Below are positions 34,057 through 43,285 of a stretch of 64,000 nucleotides of DNA, piece by piece. Every line of letters begins with the position of its first letter. The stretch's first letter is position 1. This stretch comes from Streptomyces marianii (GTDB taxonomy: Bacteria; Actinomycetota; Actinomycetes; Streptomycetales; Streptomycetaceae), in NCBI RefSeq assembly GCF_005795905.1, contig NZ_VAWE01000001.1, positions 3,952,001 through 4,016,000 on the forward strand, written 5' to 3'. A program made the translations under genes and the position numbers. Below the pieces are notes generated by a model. It was given only the letters and a program-made list of their open reading frames with translations. It searched no databases and was not told the DNA's origin.

Positions 34057-34083
34057 GCACCCCTCCCCACGTGTTCACTCACC

Positions 34084-34105
34084 TTGGAGTAACCACCCAC
34101 TCCAA
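34084..34105. promoter_or_regulatory. Inverted repeat, candidate HxlR operator
   Basis: TTGGAGT-8 nt-ACTCCAA in the 94-bp region between the divergent HxlR and reductase genes, 28 bp upstream of the regulator start and 46 bp upstream of the reductase start. Spacing and place fit a dimeric HxlR repressor covering both promoters. Confidence 0.65.
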
Positions 34106-34150
34106 AGTGCGTACTTGAGGGCCTTTCGGCCCACCACCAGTCTGAACTCC

Positions 34151-35041
34151 ATGACCGACACGAACATCGCACGGCGCTCCCTCACCCTTCTCGGCCTCGG
34201 CGACATGGGCACCGCCCTGGCCCGCACCTGGCTCGCCGCCGGCCACTCACTGACCGTCTGGAACCGCACCGCCGCCAAGGCCGAGGCGCTCGCCGGGACT
34301 GGCGCCCTCGTCGCATCGAGCCCCGCCGAGGCCGTGGCCGCGAACGACCTCGTCGTGCTCTGCCTGCTGGACGACGCCAGCATCGACTCGGCTCTGGAAG
34401 GCACCGGCCTGGACGGCAAGGGCCTGGTCAACCTCACCACCGGCACCCCTGGCGAGGGCCGGGCCCGCGCGGCCTGGGCCGAGGCTCGCGGGGCCCGTTT
34501 CGTGGACGCCGGGATCATGGCCACACCCGCGATGATCGGCGCCCCCGAAACCGGCGGCTACGTCCTCTACAGCGGCTCCCGGGCCCTGTTCGACACCCAC
34601 CGGGCCGTGCTGGAGGTCCCGGCCCCGGCCCGGTTCGTCGGCGAGGACCCGGGCCACGCCGCCCTGCACGACGTGGCACTGCTCAGCGGGATGTACGGGA
34701 TGTTCGCCGGCATCTCGCACGCCTTCGCGCTCATCGAGGGCGAGGACATCGCCCCGAAGGACCTCGCCCCGCTGCTGTCGGAGTGGCTGGGCGCGATGGG
34801 CTTCTTCGTGGGCAACGCGGCCGAGCGGCTGACCTCGGGCGACTTCACCACCGGTGTGGTGTCGAACCTGGCCATGCAGGTGGCGGCCACCGGGACGCTG
34901 CTGCGCACCGCGTCGGAGCAGGGGGTCAGCACGGAGCTGATCGACCCGTACTTCGAGCTGATGCGGCGCCGGCTGGCCGCCGACCGGGCCGAACACGCCC
35001 ATGAGGACACGGCGGGCGCGATCACCCTGCTGCGGCGCTGA
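34151..35041 (+). CDS. NADP-dependent imine reductase-like / 6PGDH-family dehydrogenase
   Basis: 296 residues, ATG. The Rossmann motif is LTLLGLGDMGTALARTWLAA, followed by TVWNRTAAKAEAL, in which the Arg after Asn points to NADP. VNLTTGTPGEGRARAAWAEA and FVDAGIMATPAMIGAPE are typical of imine reductases (GxxxATPxxIG). The C-terminal half forms the interlocking helical dimer. Known members reduce cyclic imines or act as beta-hydroxyacid dehydrogenases. Substrate unknown. Divergent HxlR regulator suggests induction by a small electrophile or substrate. Confidence 0.9.
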   Translation: MTDTNIARRSLTLLGLGDMGTALARTWLAAGHSLTVWNRTAAKAEALAGTGALVASSPAEAVAANDLVVLCLLDDASIDSALEGTGLDGKGLVNLTTGTPGEGRARAAWAEARGARFVDAGIMATPAMIGAPETGGYVLYSGSRALFDTHRAVLEVPAPARFVGEDPGHAALHDVALLSGMYGMFAGISHAFALIEGEDIAPKDLAPLLSEWLGAMGFFVGNAAERLTSGDFTTGVVSNLAMQVAATGTLLRTASEQGVSTELIDPYFELMRRRLAADRAEHAHEDTAGAITLLRR

Positions 35042-35326
35042 GGACGTCCCGCAGGCGAACTCCGGCGAGCCGGGGGACCCGGCATCGGTGACCGAGTCCC
35101 CGGCCGGCGGCTGAGACGGTGAGCGACGGGGTCGGTTGACGGCTCCGGCTGCCCTCCGGACGACGCCTTCCGAGGCGGCAGCCGCGGAGGTCCTTTCGGG
35201 GCCTTCCGGGGCGCGCCGCATGACGTACGGCGCCCGCTCCGTCCGCAGTGCGGCCGGCTCGTGAAGTCGGGCGCGCCGGTCGTCGGTGCCGGGCGCGCCC
35301 GGTGGTGTCAGGGCTGGGTGAGGTTC

Positions 35327-35653
35327 CTACGCGCCGGCCTCGGCCGCCGCGTCGGCGACTGCGATCTCGATGCTGAGCGCCCGGGCGATGTTGCCGGCTG
35401 CCGTCATGACGCGCGCCGTGCCGACGATGGGGGCGATGGCGACCAGGACGTCCTGCAGTTGGTCGGCGGTCAGTCCGGCCTGGAGGGCGGGGTCGATGTG
35501 TGCGACGTAGGAGATCGGCGGAGCGTCCGAGGCGGCGAGAGCGGCGATACGGGTGAGCATGAACATGTCCGGGTCCAGTCCGCAACGCTCGATCGAGTCG
35601 ACCGTCATCGCGGCGAGGGTGTCCAGTACCGGGGTTTCGGATGCTGTGGCCAT
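35327..35653 (-). CDS. Carboxymuconolactone decarboxylase (CMD) family protein
   Basis: 108 residues, ATG at 35653. The all-helical CMD fold is seen in FMLTRIAALAASDAPPISYV, AGLTADQLQDVLVAIAPIVG and ARVMTAAGNIARAL. The redox CxxC of AhpD-type members is missing (IVGTARV instead), so peroxidase activity is unlikely. Single gene; no partner is adjacent, although CMD proteins often go with ECF41 factors such as the one at 25750. Confidence 0.88.
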   Translation of the reverse strand: MATASETPVLDTLAAMTVDSIERCGLDPDMFMLTRIAALAASDAPPISYVAHIDPALQAGLTADQLQDVLVAIAPIVGTARVMTAAGNIARALSIEIAVADAAAEAGA

Positions 35654-36139
35654 GGCAGGTCGTCTCCTGATGGTGTCGTGACGAGTATCGGCCGGGCGGA
35701 GCCGCGGCAGGGCTCCGCATCTCGGTGCAGCGTCTCCTGCTCGACCGTAAGTCGGTTTGCCGCGGATCGCCCGTCGAGGCGGCCTCGGGGCGGTGCGGGG
35801 CAAACCGGGGACGGCGTCGCGGCCGGTGGGCCGGGGGAGCGTCGGCGGGCACCCGCAAGGGCGACCGGGCTCGTACACCCCGGCGGCACGCCGCCCCACC
35901 GGCCGGTCCCACCGCCCTGCCCGGTCGGACTCCCGGAAAGGGGTCGTACGCCTGCCGGTCGGCCCGTACGCCTATTGGTCGGCCCGGCGGGCACGGCGCG
36001 GTACCGGCTTGTAGCGTCAGCGCACAAGCAGTGATCAATCAGATATTCCCACTGGTACCGGTGGAGGCCCGGAGCGGGCCGGCCGGTGCGGGCGCAGTGC
36101 GGTGTCCACACCCGTGAAGCGGTACGGAGAGGAGGCGAG
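35654..36139. other. Intergenic region, nothing recognised
   Basis: About 485 bp without a credible gene. A short GGTCGGCCCGTACGCCT word is repeated with changes at 35959-35991. The end holds GAGAGGAGG, the ribosome-binding site of the following TTG-start gene. Confidence 0.45.
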
Positions 36140-37129
36140 TTGGCACGTCGCAAGGTCACATCGATGGCCGCGTTCGGGGTTGTTGTCCTTGCGATCGCCG
36201 TCAACCCCGTGATCCCCGTCGTCCCGAAGGCCGGCCTCCGGCACGCCCCCAGGACGGAGCACGCGACGCAGCGGTTCGAGGGGCGGCCCGTCGAATGCAC
36301 CTCCGGGAAGCCCAGGCTGGCGCAGTCGCTCGTCCGGCACATGGTGAACTCGCTGGAGAGGCGGTCCAGTCGGGTCTCGATCGCGCTCTACGACCGCACG
36401 TCCCGCACCTCGTGCACCTACCGCGCCGATGTGCACTACGACTCCGCCAGCACGGTCAAGCCGATCGTCCTGGGCGCGTTGCTGCTGGCCAAGGGCACCG
36501 ACCTGTCCAGGAAGGAGAGGTCTTTGGCCAGGGAGATGATCGTGAACTCGGACAACGACGCGACGTACGCCCTGTGGGACCTGCTGGGCCGGGCGAGAAT
36601 CCAGGACTTCCTCGACGAGGCCGGGCTGGAGGACACCGACCTGAACGACGCCGGCTTCATGGGGCTGACCCAGATCACCGCGCGTGAGCAGGTGAAACTG
36701 CTTCAGCTGCTCACGGGGGAGGACGAGTCCGTACTGAGCTCCCGGGAACGCGCCTACGTTCTGCGGCTGATGCGGGAGGTGCAGGACGACCAGCGCTGGG
36801 GAACGCCGGCGGGCGCTCCGTCGGACGCCGTCGTCCAGGTCAAGAACGGATGGCTACAGCGTTCCGAGGACGGGGTCAGGAGCTCGTGGGACCGCGGGGA
36901 CTGGAAGGTCCACAGCATGAGCGCCATCACCGGAAGCTCCTACGACTACGGCCTCGTGATCCTGACCGAGAACAACCGCGTCCCCGAGGGTGCGTCACCC
37001 GAGGTGGGCTGCGACTACGGCATGGAGACGATCGAGCGGGTGGCGAAGGCGATCCACCGCGACCTGCACCCGGCGGAGACGCCCGAGGTCCGCCGGGCGT
37101 CCCGGCCGCTGGTGAGTACCGCGCGATAG
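36140..37129 (+). CDS. Secreted class A beta-lactamase-like serine hydrolase
   Basis: 329 residues. TTG at 36140 is chosen because GAGAGGAGG lies 4-12 bp upstream and a signal sequence (MAAFGVVVLAIAVNPVIP) follows directly. The nucleophile motif is DSASTVKPI near residue 109, the SDN motif is IVNSDNDATYAL and the third motif is VKNGW, similar to KTG. The class A omega-loop Glu is not obvious. It is probably exported; role in cell-wall or beta-lactam hydrolysis uncertain. Confidence 0.87.
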   Translation: MARRKVTSMAAFGVVVLAIAVNPVIPVVPKAGLRHAPRTEHATQRFEGRPVECTSGKPRLAQSLVRHMVNSLERRSSRVSIALYDRTSRTSCTYRADVHYDSASTVKPIVLGALLLAKGTDLSRKERSLAREMIVNSDNDATYALWDLLGRARIQDFLDEAGLEDTDLNDAGFMGLTQITAREQVKLLQLLTGEDESVLSSRERAYVLRLMREVQDDQRWGTPAGAPSDAVVQVKNGWLQRSEDGVRSSWDRGDWKVHSMSAITGSSYDYGLVILTENNRVPEGASPEVGCDYGMETIERVAKAIHRDLHPAETPEVRRASRPLVSTAR

Positions 37130-37299
37130 GAAACGGATGGGATGTGTCGGGGCACGGGCACGGGACCGTACTCGGGCGTGTCGGGGCGCGGGCGACGGTC
37201 CCGGGATCGTGCTCGGGTGTGTCGGGGGCCGGGCCACGGCCCGCTTCCGGGCGCCGGGCGGCCCGGACCCGTTCGGACCTCCCGGCGAACCCCGGGGCG

Positions 37300-37794
37300 T
37301 CAGCCCCAGTCGCAGCCGATGCCGTCGTTGTCGCGGTCGAGGTGGCTGCCGTAACCGGGCTCACCGCGGCGGACGGGCGCGGCACCGGCGGCGCGGGCCG
37401 CCGCGCAGTTCTCGTAGTAGACGTCGGCGGACCCTCCCCCGCCACCGCTCGCACTGCTGCCGTCGCCGCCCGATCCGCGGACCTCGACGGTCCTGGTCTT
37501 CGTGACGGTGACCGTGGGCCCCGGCTCGGTGACCGTCGCCGAGGGAGCCTCGGGGGTCGCGGTGACCGTCGCCGTGGCCGTCACTGTCGCGGTGACCGTC
37601 GGACCGGGACCCGCCTCTGCCGCCGCGGAGGCCGGGCGCCCTTCCTCGGCCCCGTCCGCGGCTCCACCGCAGCCGAAGCCGATCGCCATGAGGAGCAGGC
37701 CGCCGGCATAGGTGCGCTTCATCCTCCACAGCGGCCGGTGCGCTCCCGCGGGCTGCGGTCCGGGCTGCGGAGCGATGGTGTACGGATTGCTCAA
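37300..37794 (-). CDS. Excalibur calcium-binding domain lipoprotein-like protein
   Basis: 164 residues, TTG start. A hydrophobic segment with a Cys (GGLLLMAIGFGCGG) near residue 40 looks like a lipoprotein signal. A Thr/Val-rich linker follows (TVTATVTATATVTATPEAPS), then a Gly/Ser run and the C-terminal excalibur domain: YYENCAAARAAGAAPVRRGE, GYGSHLDRDNDGIGCDWG, with its DxDxDGxxC calcium loop and paired Cys. Such proteins are extracellular. The repeated TVTAT linker is a likely site of strain variation. Confidence 0.9.
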   Translation of the reverse strand: MSNPYTIAPQPGPQPAGAHRPLWRMKRTYAGGLLLMAIGFGCGGAADGAEEGRPASAAAEAGPGPTVTATVTATATVTATPEAPSATVTEPGPTVTVTKTRTVEVRGSGGDGSSASGGGGGSADVYYENCAAARAAGAAPVRRGEPGYGSHLDRDNDGIGCDWG

Positions 37795-37939
37795 GGCCCC
37801 CCCTGTGCAGATTCAGTGAACGATGTGTGGGGACACGGTAATCCCAAGTACCGGACCTGGGGAGGGAAATGACAGACATTCCGCTTCCGGGCCGGGACCA
37901 CCCCGCGTCCCCTTCGGCCGTCGGCTCACCCGGCCGCGT

Positions 37940-38668
37940 TCACGTCGTTCCGGTCCGCGCGCGCACGCGCCCCGGAGACGTTCCTGCGCGTACGGCGCTC
38001 CGCACCCCCCTCGCCCGCGCGGCGCCGACGTGCTGGACGACGGCGGAGACGTCCGCCGCGCCGGAGACGCCCCAGACTCCCGGGCCGGGGCGGCAGTGGA
38101 CGGGGAGGCGACCGGGCCGGACGGACCAGCGACCGTCCCGCGCCGGGAACGAGAGCGTGCAGAGCGCCGGTGCGTCGAGGCGCCAGAAGGCACGCGCCGG
38201 TGCCGACAGTGCATGCACGAGCAGGGCCCTGACGGTCGTTGGTTCGGCGATCACCAGGGCGCGGCCGGTGTCCGGCGGGAGGCCGTCCAGCCACTCGGCG
38301 GTACGGCGGCACAGTCGGCGTACGGACTCACCGCCGTGGGGCGTGGCGTCCGGATCCCTCAGCCAGGCCGTGAAGCCGTCGGGGTCGGCCGCCGCGACCT
38401 CCTCGACCGTACGGCCCCGCCAGACGCCGTAGTCGATGTCGCGGAGCGCGGACTCGACCGCGGGTTCCAGTCCGAGGGCGGTGGCCACGGTCGCACAGCG
38501 CGCCGAAGGCGCCCGGAGGGAGGGCAGGTACGAGGGCAGGGCCGCCCTGGCCGCACCCGCGTCCCGCAGGACACGCTCGCTCGGGGGCCCGTCACCGAAA
38601 ACCGTGCTCCGGGTACCTCGGGTGCCGTCCCACGCGACCGCACAGAGAAACGTCAGGCGGACCGTCAT
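37940..38668 (-). CDS. Histidine-phosphatase-fold protein without RHG motif
   Basis: 242 residues, ATG at 38668. The body matches phosphoglycerate-mutase-like proteins: YLPSLRAPSARCATVATALG, ALRDIDYGVWRGRTVEEVAA, HGGESVRRLCRRTAEWL and VIAEPTTVRALLVHAL. The catalytic RHG at the start is replaced (LTFLCAVAWDGTRG), and the late His of the family is Glu (IAEPTTV). So it is probably not an active phosphatase. The C-terminal 60 residues are a Gly/Arg-rich extension of doubtful value; true end may be frameshifted. Confidence 0.75.
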   Translation of the reverse strand: MTVRLTFLCAVAWDGTRGTRSTVFGDGPPSERVLRDAGAARAALPSYLPSLRAPSARCATVATALGLEPAVESALRDIDYGVWRGRTVEEVAAADPDGFTAWLRDPDATPHGGESVRRLCRRTAEWLDGLPPDTGRALVIAEPTTVRALLVHALSAPARAFWRLDAPALCTLSFPARDGRWSVRPGRLPVHCRPGPGVWGVSGAADVSAVVQHVGAARARGVRSAVRAGTSPGRVRARTGTT

Positions 38669-39387
38669 GACGACCGACCTCCTTCCGGGTCCGGCGAGTG
38701 CGCCGGACTCCTGCCGCCGGTCAGCTGATCAGCGGACGGGTGTGGTGCCGCGTGCAGCAGGGTCCGAGCGGCCTGGGCGGGCCCGCCTTGGGCGCGGGCA
38801 TGCCGAGGATCGCCGGTTCGCGGACACGGCCCGGCCGCGCGAGGACGCTCCCGGCGGGCCGGACCGTCGGGGGTGCCGGCGGCACGGTAGGCGTCCGCCG
38901 GAAGCGCGGCAGCCGCCGGAGCTGCCGCGGACCTCACGACCTGCTGTACGTCGGGCCTCATGTGCTCCAGCGTCGGCCACGGCTGCCGGGGCCGACCATC
39001 CGGCAGGTGTCCGGACCGCCCCCGCCGAATGGCCGGTGGGCTGCGGCGGGGTGGGTGGTCGAACCACCGGGGGCGGGTACCCACGGGGGGGGCAGCCACA
39101 GGCCGTACCGGGCCCCTGCACCGTGGTGCCGTGCACGAACGTAGCGTGCCCTCGCCCGTACCCGATCCTGCCGAACCCGTGCATGCCCGTACCGTGCCGT
39201 GCATGCCCGTACCGTGCCGGACGGGCGTGGCCGTACCCGTCCATGGCCGCGCATGGTGGTGCGCCCGAAGCCGCGGACCGGCCGGGGAAGGGGCGGTCGT
39301 GATGCCAGCGCCCGGCGGCACCGGCGCTTGAACCGAATCCGACGGCGGGCCGTACAGGTAGTCGCGGGCGTGGCGGCCCCTGTCGTC
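38669..39387. other. Intergenic region, nothing recognised
   Basis: About 700 bp with only shadow frames. A repeat of CGTGCATGCCCGTACCGTGC occurs at 39178-39216, and CCGTACC words are frequent. A start of the sulfatase gene within this stretch (39199 frame) cannot be excluded. Confidence 0.4.
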
Positions 39388-41571
39388 ATGCCGATCACCA
39401 GCCCTGCGCGGAAGGACCTACGGGTGGCGCTCTGGACACGCTCACGCCGGCTGCCGGCCCAGGCCTCGGCTCAGGCCTCGGAAACCGGGACGGACGTCGG
39501 CACGGACACCGGCGAACGGCCCGTTCCCGACGGCTCCCGGGACCGCTCCTCGGCCGACCGCCCGGACGGCGGCACCGAGGCGGAGGGGTGCAGCATGCAC
39601 CGGGCGGGCGACGGTCAGGACGTCCTCGGCACAGACGACGGGGACGCCTCTGCCCGCACCGACGTGGAAACCAACACCCGTACCGCCTCCGACACCGGCA
39701 CTGCCTCCACCTCCACCTCCACCTCCGGCACCGGAACCGGAACCAGGACCAGGACCGGGGCCGACACCAACGCCCGTACCGCCTCAAACACCGGAACCGC
39801 CTCCACCTCCGACACCGGCACTGCCTCCACCTCCGGCACCGGCACCGGCACCCGTACCGACGGAGATCTGGTCTCCCCGGTGGCGCCCGGCACAGGCGGC
39901 CGTCGTGTCGTTCACCCCGTCGCGGCGCGCGTGGCCCACCACGGCGCCACCGCCGTGGCCGCCCTGGTCGTCCTCGCCGCGCTCCTCCTGCCGAACAAGC
40001 TCGGGCATCTCACGGCGCCCATGTTCCTCCGCATACCGGTGGAGGGGATCTTCGGCGTCGCCGTGCTGCTGCTCCTCGGACCGGGCCGGCGCGGCCGGGT
40101 GAGGCGCCTCGTCCCGGCGTTCGCCGGCACGGCGCTCGGCCTGATGGTCGTGCTCAAGCTGCTCGACATCGGGTTCGACGCCGTCTACAAGCGACCGTTC
40201 GACCTCGTGCTCGACTGGATCCTCCTCGACGACGGCCAGTCGTTCCTCCGCGACTCCATGGGCCCGGCGGGCGCGATCGGCGTCGTGGTCGGAGTCCTCG
40301 TGCTCGTGTTCCTGCTGCTCGTCCTCCTGACGTGGGCCGCCGTACGGCTGAACCGGGTCCTGGCCCGTCACGGGGCGGCGGCGGCGGGAGGCACGCTCGT
40401 GCTCGGGACCGTGTGGGTCGTGTGCGCCGCGCTGGGGGTGCGCAACACGGCGGTGCCCGTCGCGGCGGGCGGTTCGGCCGAGTTCCTGCAGGACCGGGTG
40501 CAGCAGGTACGCGCCGGCCTGCGGGACAAGGAGGAGTTCGCCCGCGAGTCCGCCGACGACGACTTCGCCGGTGTACCCGCCGACCGGTTGCTCACCGGAC
40601 TGCGCGGCAAGGACGTCCTCTTCGCCTTCATCGAGAGCTACGGACGCAGCGCGGTCCAGGACCCGGAGATGGGACCGCGGGTCTCGGCCCTCCTCGCGGA
40701 CGCGGACCGCCGGCTGCGCGCGGCCGGCTGGTCCTCCCGGAGCGCGTTCCTCACCTCCCCGACATACGGTGGCGGGAGCTGGCTGGCGCACTCCACGTTC
40801 AACTCGGGCCTGTGGATCAAGAACCAGCAGCGGTACCGCAACCTCACCTCCGGCGACCGCATGACGCTGACCAGTGCCTTCCAGAAGACGGGGGCCTGGC
40901 GGACGGTCGGCATCATGCCCGGCGTCACACGGTCCTGGCCGGAAGGGAAGTTCTACGGCCTCGACCACGTCTACGACTCGCGCGGCATGGGCTACAAGGG
41001 CCCGAAGTTCAGCTGGACGCCGGTGCCCGACCAGTACAGCCTCTCCGCGTTCGAGCGCCTGGAGCACGGAAGGCCGGGCCGGGGGCCCATGATGGCGGAG
41101 ATCATCCTCGCGTCGAGCCACAACCCGTGGGCGCCGATACCGAGGACACTCGGCTGGGACGAGATCGGGGACGGCTCCGTGTACGACGCCATCGCGGAGG
41201 AGGGCAAGGACCCCCAGGAGGTATGGGAGGACCCGGCGCGGATCCGCACCGAGTACCGTCGTGCGATCGAGTACTCGCTGACGAGCCTCATCACGTACGT
41301 GGAGAAGTACGGCGACGAGAACACCGTGCTCGTGTTCCTCGGCGACCACCAGCCCGTGTCCACGGTCACCGAGGACAAGCTCGGCCGGGACGTGCCCGTC
41401 ACGATCCTCGCCCGCGATCCGGCCGTGCTGGACCGGGTCTCCGGCTGGGGCTGGCAGCCGGGCCTCAAGCCCGGTCCGGATGCCCCGGTCTGGCGCATGG
41501 ACGCCTTCCGCGACCGGTTCCTCTCCGCGTACGGGGACCGGCCGGGGGCGGCGCCGTCGACGGGGCGCTGA
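39388..41571 (+). CDS. Membrane-anchored sulfatase/phosphoglycerol-transferase-like protein
   Basis: 727 residues from ATG 39388; the frame is open further upstream, so the start is uncertain. A long Thr/Ser/Gly low-complexity region comes first (units like TNTRTASDTGTAS and STSGTGTGTRT). Four or five membrane helices follow (ALVVLAALLLPNKLG onward). The C-terminal half is a sulfatase/alkaline-phosphatase fold: DVLFAFIESYGRSAV, SPTYGGGSWLAHSTFNSG with the Ser/Thr nucleophile region, ILASSHNPWAP and FLGDHQPVSTV. Relatives transfer phosphoglycerol or phosphoethanolamine to surface polymers. It converges with the lipid-synthase gene at 42379. Confidence 0.85.
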   Translation: MPITSPARKDLRVALWTRSRRLPAQASAQASETGTDVGTDTGERPVPDGSRDRSSADRPDGGTEAEGCSMHRAGDGQDVLGTDDGDASARTDVETNTRTASDTGTASTSTSTSGTGTGTRTRTGADTNARTASNTGTASTSDTGTASTSGTGTGTRTDGDLVSPVAPGTGGRRVVHPVAARVAHHGATAVAALVVLAALLLPNKLGHLTAPMFLRIPVEGIFGVAVLLLLGPGRRGRVRRLVPAFAGTALGLMVVLKLLDIGFDAVYKRPFDLVLDWILLDDGQSFLRDSMGPAGAIGVVVGVLVLVFLLLVLLTWAAVRLNRVLARHGAAAAGGTLVLGTVWVVCAALGVRNTAVPVAAGGSAEFLQDRVQQVRAGLRDKEEFARESADDDFAGVPADRLLTGLRGKDVLFAFIESYGRSAVQDPEMGPRVSALLADADRRLRAAGWSSRSAFLTSPTYGGGSWLAHSTFNSGLWIKNQQRYRNLTSGDRMTLTSAFQKTGAWRTVGIMPGVTRSWPEGKFYGLDHVYDSRGMGYKGPKFSWTPVPDQYSLSAFERLEHGRPGRGPMMAEIILASSHNPWAPIPRTLGWDEIGDGSVYDAIAEEGKDPQEVWEDPARIRTEYRRAIEYSLTSLITYVEKYGDENTVLVFLGDHQPVSTVTEDKLGRDVPVTILARDPAVLDRVSGWGWQPGLKPGPDAPVWRMDAFRDRFLSAYGDRPGAAPSTGR

Positions 41572-41782
41572 GCGGACCCGCACGTACGGGCGAGCGGGGC
41601 CCTCCCCCGCGGGCCTCGCCATCCGCCGGACCGCGGTGCCCGCCCGGCCGGAAGCACACACGTCACCTGCCGGGAGCACGTAGGCCGGAAGTACGCAGGC
41701 CCCGCCCCCGCGAGTAACGCCGGCCCCGCCCCGCGGGCACCTCGGCGCGCTCCCGGCGGGGCGTCGGCCCCGCCCGGCGGCG

Positions 41783-42014
41783 CTTGGAACCCCCGTCCGG
41801 ACGGACTACCCGTACGCCGCCTGCCGGCGAGTACGCCGGCCCCGCCCCGCGAGCACCCCAGCGCGCTCCCGGCAGGGCGCAGGCCCCGCCCGGCGGCGCT
41901 TGGAACCCCCGTCCGGACGGACTACCCGTACGCCGCCTGCCGGCGAGTACGCCGGCCCCGCCCCGCGAGCACCCCAGCGCGCTCCCGGCAGGGCGCAGGC
42001 CCGCCCACCGGATA
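41783..42014. repeat. Two tandem 116-bp repeats plus degenerate third
   Basis: CGCTTGGAACCCCCGTCCGG and the following DNA recur exactly 116 bp apart (starting 41782 and 41898). A further, more diverged copy precedes them (about 41667-41781: ACGCCGGCCCCGCCCCGCGG, CGCGCTCCCGGC). The last copy breaks off after GCAGGCCCGCCCACC. Confidence 0.85.
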
Positions 42015-42268
42015 CGCCGGCTCTCCCTCCGCCTCCCCCGCCTCGCGTCCGTCGACCCCGCGCGAGCCGTCGTCAGCGGCCAGCCCGGGTTCCCCGCCAG
42101 TCCTGCCTTCCCACCCGCCGGCGCCCGCGCACGCCCCGGACACGTTCACCGGTCCGGCACCCCGTCCGCACTCCCGCGCCCGCGTACGCGCCGCCGGACG
42201 TTCCGCGGCACACCGGCCCGGCCCGGCCGCCCACCGCGCAACACCGTCCCCGGACCGCCCCATGCGAA

Positions 42269-42313
42269 GGCCCCGACCGTGCTCGGACGCTGCGTCCGAG
42301 CACGGTCGGGGCC
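42269..42313. terminator. Long perfect hairpin between convergent genes
   Basis: GGCCCCGACCGTGCTCGGACG and CGTCCGAGCACGGTCGGGGCC form a 21-bp perfect stem around CTG. It lies 66 bp past the end of the minus-strand phosphatidyltransferase and could end both transcripts. Confidence 0.85.
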
Positions 42314-42378
42314 CCCGCCGCACCGGCCGGGACGGTGGCGGGCCCCCCGTGCCCGCCGCCCGTGGCCCGGCCGGCGGG

Positions 42379-43236
42379 TCAGACCCGCTCGCGCGCCCGC
42401 TCCCGTACCGCCGCCGCGCGGGGCCGGGACCTACCCGCGAACGGAACGCCGTCGCGGGCCCTGACGCACCAGAGGCCCCTGATGTCGCGGCCGAAGGACC
42501 AGACGAGGGACGCCAACGCGCCGAGGACGAGCAGCCAGGCGGCCGTGAACGGCAGAAGGCCGGCCGCGGCGAGCAGCAGGACCACGCCCTGGAGCGCGGC
42601 CACGGTCTTGCGGGCCATGCTCGGCGGCAGCGGGCCGTTCAGCCACGGCAGTATCCGCGCGGCGGCGACGAACACGTACCGCATCGCACCGATCAGCAGC
42701 ACCCATGCGCCCAGCGAGGCGGCCACGTGGACGCTGAGCACCAGGATGAGGAACGCGTCGGCCTCCATGTCGAAGCGCGCGCCCAGCGCGGACTCCGTCC
42801 CGGTGCGCCGGGCGACCTGGCCGTCGACCGCGTCGAGTACCAGCGCCACCGTGGTCAGCACGACCAGTGCGGTGATGCGGGGTCCGCTCGCGAAGGACTC
42901 GGCGACCAGCGCGGTCACCCCGCCGACGAGCGTCGTGCGGACCAGTGTGACGGCGTTCGCGGGACCGAACGGCCTCGGCGGCCACGACCGGTGCAGGGCG
43001 CGTGTGAGCAGCACCCACGTCGCGACCGTGAACGCCGCGCCCGTCAGCCAGCCGGCCGCGCCGAGTCCGGTCACCGCGTCCAGCAGGACCAGCAGGACCG
43101 TCTGCGCGCCGGCCCCTGCCGCCGTCTCCGGGCGCAGCAGCCGAGTCTCGTAGGTGCCGATCAGGGCCACCGCGGTACCACCCTCCGGACGTGTGACAGA
43201 GTCGACGAGTGCCGCGTACGGTGTGCGCGGTCTCAT
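42379..43236 (-). CDS. CDP-alcohol phosphatidyltransferase family membrane protein
   Basis: 285 residues from MRPRTPYAAL; a longer in-frame start at 43317 would overlap the divergent dehydrogenase. The catalytic pattern D..DG..AR........G...D...D is complete (LDAVDGQVARRTGT, then ALGARFDMEAD). Six or so membrane helices surround it. The enzyme swaps an alcohol for CMP on a CDP-linked lipid. In this cluster it could attach a cluster-made alcohol or cyclitol to a lipid. It is divergent from the dehydrogenase gene with a 49-bp gap. Confidence 0.9.
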   Translation of the reverse strand: MRPRTPYAALVDSVTRPEGGTAVALIGTYETRLLRPETAAGAGAQTVLLVLLDAVTGLGAAGWLTGAAFTVATWVLLTRALHRSWPPRPFGPANAVTLVRTTLVGGVTALVAESFASGPRITALVVLTTVALVLDAVDGQVARRTGTESALGARFDMEADAFLILVLSVHVAASLGAWVLLIGAMRYVFVAAARILPWLNGPLPPSMARKTVAALQGVVLLLAAAGLLPFTAAWLLVLGALASLVWSFGRDIRGLWCVRARDGVPFAGRSRPRAAAVRERARERV

Positions 43237-43285
43237 GATTTTCAGAACGTAAACCGTCGCGGGAGTGTTCAGCGGGAGGTCGTGG

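Larger units (their letters stand above)
41572..42378. other. Intergenic region with 116-bp tandem repeats and long hairpin
   Basis: Between the converging sulfatase and phosphatidyltransferase genes there is no credible gene. It holds the repeats at 41667-42014 and the hairpin at 42269-42313. The open frames here repeat the same Pro/Arg/Ala peptide because of the DNA repeats. Confidence 0.6.

Noticed and set aside
38669..39321. Minus-strand ORF upstream of the histidine-phosphatase-like gene
   Set aside because: Arg/Pro/His-rich with DNA repeats, no recognisable domain and overlapping several equally poor frames.
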